From Fermentibacter sp964564435 (GTDB lineage Bacteria > Fermentibacterota > Fermentibacteria > Fermentibacterales > Fermentibacteraceae): a stretch of DNA of 64,000 bases. The translations under genes were made by a program, and so were the position numbers. Each line of letters starts with the position of its first letter. The stretch's first letter is position 1. The stretch covers positions 62,001-126,000 of the forward strand of contig CAZMAT010000002.1 of the NCBI GenBank assembly GCA_964564435.1. Reading direction: 5' to 3'. Positions 60,576 through 64,000 of this stretch are shown one piece after another. Below the pieces are notes generated by a model, which searched no databases, was not told the origin of the DNA, and was given only the letters and a program-made list of their open reading frames with translations.

Positions 60576-61784
60576 ATGGTCCGGGTCGGCTTCCTGAACC
60601 TCGGGTGCAGGCTCAATGCCTGCGAGACCGAGTGGCTGGCGGCCCGGAAGGCGGAGGAGTCCGGGGGCGAGGTTGCAGCCTCGCCCCTGGATGCCGATCT
60701 GATAGTTCTCGGAACCTGCTGCGTGACCTCCAGGAGCCAGTCCAAGTCACGCAAGGCCGCCAGGAGGCTCCTTGCGGAGACATCTGCCGGCATAGTGCTG
60801 GCGGGGTGTTCTGCAAGGCTCTTCCCCGGAGATTTCCCGCAGGACGGCAGGATCATCCGCGAGGACTGCCCGACGGGCCCGGTCCACTCGCACCGGACAT
60901 GCCATGGCACGAGGAATCGCGGACTGCTGAGGATCCAGGACGGATGCTCCAACCGCTGCACATACTGCGTCGTACCAGATGCCAGGGGACCGTCGAGGAG
61001 CTTCGGCAGGTCGTCGATCCTCGATGCCGCAGGCTCCATGGCCGATGCGGGGTTCAGGGAGATCGTCCTTACGGGAGCGGACATAGTCTCGTACGGGAGG
61101 GATCTCGGAGATCCGCGCGGCCTGCCGGGGCTGCTGGGCGATCTCCTCGAGTGCGGCCGGTTTCGCGTTCGTCTCGGTTCCCTCGAACCCATGGGTCTCG
61201 CAGGCACCGGGCTTCGTGCGCTGGCTATCCCCGGGGTGTGCAGGCATGTGCACCTGTCCATCCAGAGCGGCAGCACTCAGGTCCTCCGCAGGATGGGAAG
61301 GGCCTGCAGCGGGGACGATGTCGCCGACGCGGCGCGTGAAGCGAGGAAAGCATTTCCCGGCGGGATCGTCGGATGCGACCTGATAGCGGGCTTCCCGGGG
61401 GAGACCCCGGAGGATTTCGAGCAGAGCCTGGCACTCCTGAAGGGAGGGCTCTTCGACTACGCCCATGTCTTCCCGTTCTCGCCCAGGCCAGGTACGCCGG
61501 CATCCGGTTTTGCCGACCGGGTGCCCGCAGCTGAGGTATCGCACAGGGCCGCCGTTCTCCGGAGGGCTTCGACAGCCGGCAGGCGGAGGTTCGAGAGAGC
61601 CCAGGAGGGGCGGCGGATGTCCGTGCTCGTCGAGAACAGGCGCAGGCAGGGGATGCTCACGGGGATCTCGGACAACTACGTTGCCGTGGCGGTGCCAGAC
61701 GGGGCCGTGCCGGGATCCATCATGGACATCGTGCCGTCACATGGAGAGATAATCCCGTTCCGGCAGGCGGGGGAGGAGGCCTGA
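60576..61784 (+). CDS. mtaB: tRNA t6A37 methylthiotransferase MtaB
   Basis: Radical-SAM enzyme converting t6A37 to ms2t6A37. The 402-residue protein has the N-terminal methylthiotransferase domain (VGFLNLGCRLNACETEWL with the first Cys, LGTCCVTSRSQSKSR, VLAGCSARL), the radical-SAM motif DGCSNRCTYCVVP, HLSIQSGSTQVLRRMGR, and AGFPGETPEDF. The GCRLNACE form is that of MtaB rather than MiaB, so the window encodes both. ATG 60576 is preferred to TTG 60570; neither has a strong ribosome site. coaE follows 1 base later. Confidence 0.92.
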   Translation: MVRVGFLNLGCRLNACETEWLAARKAEESGGEVAASPLDADLIVLGTCCVTSRSQSKSRKAARRLLAETSAGIVLAGCSARLFPGDFPQDGRIIREDCPTGPVHSHRTCHGTRNRGLLRIQDGCSNRCTYCVVPDARGPSRSFGRSSILDAAGSMADAGFREIVLTGADIVSYGRDLGDPRGLPGLLGDLLECGRFRVRLGSLEPMGLAGTGLRALAIPGVCRHVHLSIQSGSTQVLRRMGRACSGDDVADAAREARKAFPGGIVGCDLIAGFPGETPEDFEQSLALLKGGLFDYAHVFPFSPRPGTPASGFADRVPAAEVSHRAAVLRRASTAGRRRFERAQEGRRMSVLVENRRRQGMLTGISDNYVAVAVPDGAVPGSIMDIVPSHGEIIPFRQAGEEA

Positions 61785-61785
61785 G

Positions 61786-62406
61786 ATGGCCTTCCTGATC
61801 GGGCTGACCGGACCTTGCGGGTCGGGGCAGACCTCAGCCGCCCGCATCCTTGCCCGGGATCCCCGCGTGAGAGGGGTCTGCAGCCTGGATGCCGTCGGGC
61901 ACAGGCTGATGGAGAAGAGAAGGATCCGCGCCCGCGTCGGAGAGAGGCTGGGCATAGACGGCCTCTCCTCCATGTCCGCCGGGGAGGCCAGAAAGCTCCT
62001 CGGCTCCATGGTGTTCGTCGACGACGACGCCCGGGAGGGACTCGAGGCGGTGCTGCACCCCCTGATGAAGGGCTGGGCCGCGCGTGCTGCGGGCGCCCTT
62101 TCGGCGGGGGAGGGAGTGTATGTCCTCGAGGGGGCGCTCCTGGTCGAGATGGGGCTCGACCGCATGGCCGACGCGCTCGTCGTGGTGGCATGCGAACGGG
62201 AGGAGTGCCTTGCGCGGGCCGTGGCGCGCGACGGGCTCGACGCGGCATCGGCAGAGAGGCGACTGGACAGCCAGATGCCCTTGACGGAGAAGATCAGGAA
62301 AGCAGATTGGGTGATCAACAACGGTTCCGGTTCCCCGCCGGATTCGCTCCCGGGGCAGATAAGCGTCATCCTGGGTCAGATCACCGGGTCTTACCACACG
62401 GGATGA
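61786..62406 (+). CDS. coaE: Dephospho-CoA kinase-like protein with altered Walker A
   Basis: Homologue of CoaE, last enzyme of coenzyme A synthesis. The 206-residue protein begins IGLTGPCGSGQTSAARIL. The family P-loop is GxxGSGKS, so the ATP-binding Lys (residue 15) is Gln here (codon CAG). Later family elements remain: SLDAVGHRLM in place of the usual DAD-xxxH, HPLMKGWA, EGALLVEMGLDRMADALVVV, ERRLDSQMPLTEKIRKADWVINN. It is intact and well packed in the operon. Either activity is kept without the lysine, or this is a repurposed copy. Confidence 0.8.
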   Translation: MAFLIGLTGPCGSGQTSAARILARDPRVRGVCSLDAVGHRLMEKRRIRARVGERLGIDGLSSMSAGEARKLLGSMVFVDDDAREGLEAVLHPLMKGWAARAAGALSAGEGVYVLEGALLVEMGLDRMADALVVVACEREECLARAVARDGLDAASAERRLDSQMPLTEKIRKADWVINNGSGSPPDSLPGQISVILGQITGSYHTG

Positions 62407-62419
62407 CATCGGAGGTGAC

Positions 62420-63151
62420 ATGGCTCACAGAACCAGGCGGCGCCTTACCAAGACAGAACTCAAGAAGGACCCCGTTGCCGAGAATCTCGCCAGGGCATGG
62501 GAGTTCCTCCGCACGCACGTCAAGGAGACCGCCATCGCATGCGCCGCGCTGCTCGCGGTGATCCTCATAGTCCAGAGCGTCATCTCTTCGGGCAGGAAGC
62601 AGAACGCGGACAGCATGGCCCGCTACCTGCTGGCGGAGACCATCTTCGAGCAGGCCGAGCAGCTCGTGGCTGCGGGCAGGCCCGAGGAGGCCGCCGCCGC
62701 TCTCAGCCAGGCCTACACCATTGCCGGCGAGGTCTACGACAGGAACCAGAACAGGGACTGGGGCCGCAGGGCCGCCATCCTCGCAGCCAAGGCGGGCATC
62801 CTGCTGGGCCGTGAGACCGAGGTGATAGAGACCCTCCAGACACTCCTCGCCGCAAGACCAGACGGGATGATCGCCCAGAGCGCGAGGCTCCACATGGGCA
62901 TCGCACTCGAGAACCGGGGCGGCGTGGAGGATCTGGCGAACGCAAGGGTGAACTACGCCGAGGTCGCGGCGGATTCCACCGCATTCCCACTGATGTCAGC
63001 GGATGCGCTGGCCGGGTTGTCGAGGCTCTCCCTCCTCGAAGGCGACAGTGGGTCCGCGAGGATGTTCCTGCAGGAATCCATGGAAGTGCGCGGCGACACC
63101 ACGGATTTCGACATGTATCAGCTAGCGCTCATCCCGGCTCAGCCGGAATAG
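62420..63151 (+). CDS. Single-span TPR protein (YfgM/Tol-Pal-like)
   Basis: A 243-residue protein with a basic N-terminus (RTRRRLTKTELKK), one transmembrane helix at about residues 37-56 (AIACAALLAVILIVQSVI), and a periplasmic helical domain of tetratricopeptide-like repeats (QAEQLVAAGRPEEAAAALSQAY; LLGRETEVIETLQTLLAARPD). The plan matches YfgM-type anchor proteins linked to the Sec translocon or periplasmic chaperones. ATG 62420 has GGAGG four bases upstream. Last gene of the rpsA operon, with a hairpin 13 bases after its stop. Confidence 0.75.
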   Translation: MAHRTRRRLTKTELKKDPVAENLARAWEFLRTHVKETAIACAALLAVILIVQSVISSGRKQNADSMARYLLAETIFEQAEQLVAAGRPEEAAAALSQAYTIAGEVYDRNQNRDWGRRAAILAAKAGILLGRETEVIETLQTLLAARPDGMIAQSARLHMGIALENRGGVEDLANARVNYAEVAADSTAFPLMSADALAGLSRLSLLEGDSGSARMFLQESMEVRGDTTDFDMYQLALIPAQPE

Positions 63152-63163
63152 GCGGGACCGGCA

Positions 63164-63204
63164 GCTGCCCGCCGCTGCGGGCTGACAACCGCAGGGCGGG
63201 CAGC
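63164..63204 (+). terminator. Hairpin terminator after the rpsA operon
   Basis: GCTGCCCGCC-(G)-CTGCGG pairs with CCGCAG-GGCGGGCAGC across an 8-base loop: 16 base pairs with one bulged G, 13 bases after the stop of the TPR gene. It lacks a T-run but its stability and place suit termination. Confidence 0.7.
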
Positions 63205-63367
63205 AAAGAAGGCCGGATAGGCGACAGCCGATCGATCCGGTTCGCGCACCCTGTATCAGTAAAACCAGGGATTTGGAGCCGCAGCACGAGCTCCGTCACC
63301 CGCACTTTACATAATATCTCTTATCGGACATTTCATTTCCGCTGGAGATGTACACTCCGGCATTCTC

Positions 63368-63407
63368 GCGGCTTGCCCTTCAGGTTATCCCGAATGTGGC
63401 AAGCCGC
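63368..63407. repeat. Inverted repeat (10 bp, 20-base loop)
   Basis: GCGGCTTGCC at 63368-63377 and its exact complement GGCAAGCCGC at 63398-63407. Part of a cluster of hairpins in the gene-free block; could be a structured RNA or mobile-element end. Confidence 0.6.
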
Positions 63408-63417
63408 TGCCATGCCA

Positions 63418-63445
63418 GCTCACTCCTGCGGACGCAGGAATGAGC
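63418..63445. repeat. REP-like palindrome
   Basis: GCTCACTCCTGCG and CGCAGGAATGAGC (63418-63445) pair over 13 positions with one mismatch and a 2-base centre. The TCCTGCG-x-CGCAGGAATGA form resembles REP-type intergenic palindromes of many bacteria. Confidence 0.55.
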
Positions 63446-63512
63446 GTGTCGCCAGCATGATTGCGGAGCAAACATGCGAGAGACCATGAACGCAGGCCAT
63501 GACGTACGCATG

Positions 63513-63542
63513 CTGCCTGCTCCCCTCCGGTGGAGCAGGCAG
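63513..63542. repeat. Inverted repeat (11 bp, 8-base loop)
   Basis: CTGCCTGCTCC at 63513-63523 pairs perfectly with GGAGCAGGCAG at 63532-63542 around CCTCCGGT. It could be a terminator for leftward transcription or a domain of an RNA. Confidence 0.6.
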
Positions 63543-63665
63543 GAGTTCGAGCAGCAGGCTGGATCGCTCTCGCAGTTCTCGAATCCCCTGAAGCGGGAAT
63601 GATGCTGGGAGCCCCCCCGCTCACGCGGAGGGGCGCCTGCCGGGTATGAGAACCCTCTGTCGGAA

Positions 63666-64000
63666 TTACCTGGCGAGGACCATCCTGGCGCTCTGGGTCG
63701 AGCCCTGGGAGGTCATGCGGCAGATGTAGACGCCGCCGGGGACGGGAGCGCCGGATGCGGTGCCGTTCCAGGTGACGCTATGGCCGCCGGAGGCGAACGA
63801 GGAGCCCTCGGCAAGAGTCGTGACGAGCCTGCCGCTCATGTCGAAGATCTCGATGCTGACGGGGCCGCCGTTGTCGAGGCTGAAGCTGATGGTCGCGACG
63901 TCCATGAACGGGTTCGGGGAGACGCCGAGCCCGGTGACCGAGGATACGTCGCCATCAGAAATGCCCGTGTTGTTGAAGAAGTCGAAATACAGCGCATATC
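63666..64000 (-). CDS. Protein with T9SS-type C-terminal sorting domain, 5' truncated
   Basis: Only the C-terminal ~111 residues lie in the window; the gene continues beyond base 64000. The visible part is a sorting domain: GVSPNPFMDVATISFSL, IEIFDMSGRLVTTLAEG, SVTWNGTASGAPVPGGVYICR and the closing ARMVLAR. The preceding segment (YFDFFNNTGISDGD) belongs to an unknown passenger. It is the fourth such domain in the window and, by family knowledge, directs proteins through the outer membrane. Confidence 0.85.
   Translation of the reverse strand, partial: YALYFDFFNNTGISDGDVSSVTGLGVSPNPFMDVATISFSLDNGGPVSIEIFDMSGRLVTTLAEGSSFASGGHSVTWNGTASGAPVPGGVYICRMTSQGSTQSARMVLAR

Larger units (their letters stand above)
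63152..63665. other. Non-coding region rich in inverted repeats
   Basis: About 510 bases between convergent genes with no convincing coding frame. It holds one terminator-like hairpin, at least three further near-perfect inverted repeats (listed separately), an AT-rich patch (ACATAATATCTCTTATC, about 63309-63325) that could be promoter material, and a region ending in CCCCTGAAGCGGGAATGATG. It is the longest gene-free stretch in the window. Confidence 0.75.

Noticed and set aside
57962..61276. A 1104-codon minus-strand frame opposite plsC, rpsA and mtaB
   Set aside because: Its apparent repeats mirror the S1-domain repeats of rpsA on the other strand; no independent protein signal.

Overview
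The window is a dense, high-GC bacterial chromosome segment from a Gram-negative (diderm) organism. It carries late lipid A/Kdo genes (lpxB, lpxK, a Kdo transferase), an ADP-heptose-type phosphatase (gmhB), a heptosyltransferase-like GT9 protein, MurJ, and an outer-membrane PorV-like protein. Four proteins end in, or consist of, a C-terminal sorting domain of the type IX secretion (T9SS/Por) kind. That mix, with heavy use of AGG arginine codons and many TTG/GTG starts, points to an uncultivated lineage of the FCB superphylum (Fermentibacteria/Eisenbacteria-like). No rRNA or marker is present that would let me name it. Nothing looks like a prophage, integron, insertion sequence or CRISPR array. 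The genes are packed with 4-base start/stop overlaps.

Layout. 1-1951 (+): truncated miaB and a GT9 glycosyltransferase. 1979-4169 (-): small secreted protein, xseA, xseB. 4533-9341 (+): nucleoside-kinase-like protein, secreted M1 peptidase, beta-propeller protein, and a MazF-toxin remnant. 9401-10415 (-): a ferredoxin carrying a secretion sorting domain, and a TrmH-type methyltransferase; comEC (10414-11709, +) starts head-to-head on the same CATG. 11712-13891 (-): sugar epimerase, gmhB, membrane-anchored protein. 13989-23073 (+): an envelope operon, ddl - threonine aldolase - Gfo/Idh dehydrogenase - lpxB - fused DUF374(LpxJ-like)/Kdo transferase - lpxK - nadB - NlpC lipoprotein. 23068-26538 (-): LipM-like octanoyltransferase - lipA - dusB - TPR-like lipoprotein. 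26586-35984 (+): PorV-like - surE - two transglutaminase-like proteins - murJ - uvrC - cupin - DUF2161, closed by a strong hairpin. 36037-38109 (-): a gingipain-type C25 peptidase with sorting domain. 38317-38814 (+): rubrerythrin.

38969-45387 (+): tRNA-Leu(UAA), mutL, miaA, a ParB-like/TPR protein, an Ig-like lipoprotein and a ferredoxin-nitroreductase. 45362-46991 (-): lectin-fold lipoprotein and polysaccharide deacetylase. 47053-57335 (+): a long run, HlyD-like protein - pgi - outer-membrane protein - purN - M15 peptidase - L,D-transpeptidase - PQQ-repeat protein - divergent Era - scpA - (91-bp tandem repeats) - scpB - rluB. 57397-63151 (+): cmk - plsC - rpsA - mtaB - coaE-like - TPR protein, behind a near-consensus promoter. 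63152-63665 is non-coding and rich in inverted repeats. The window ends inside another sorting-domain protein (-).

Themes: cell-envelope building (lipid A, peptidoglycan, outer-membrane proteins), RNA modification (miaB, miaA, mtaB, dusB, trmH, rluB), DNA repair (xseAB, uvrC, mutL), chromosome segregation (scpAB), and protein export through a probable T9SS-like system. The points most worth checking are the LpxJ-WaaA fusion, the secreted ferredoxin, the CoaE and Era homologues that have lost key nucleotide-binding residues, the 91-bp repeat array that copies the start of scpB, apparent CTG starts, the dead/active transglutaminase pair, and the structured non-coding block near the right end.
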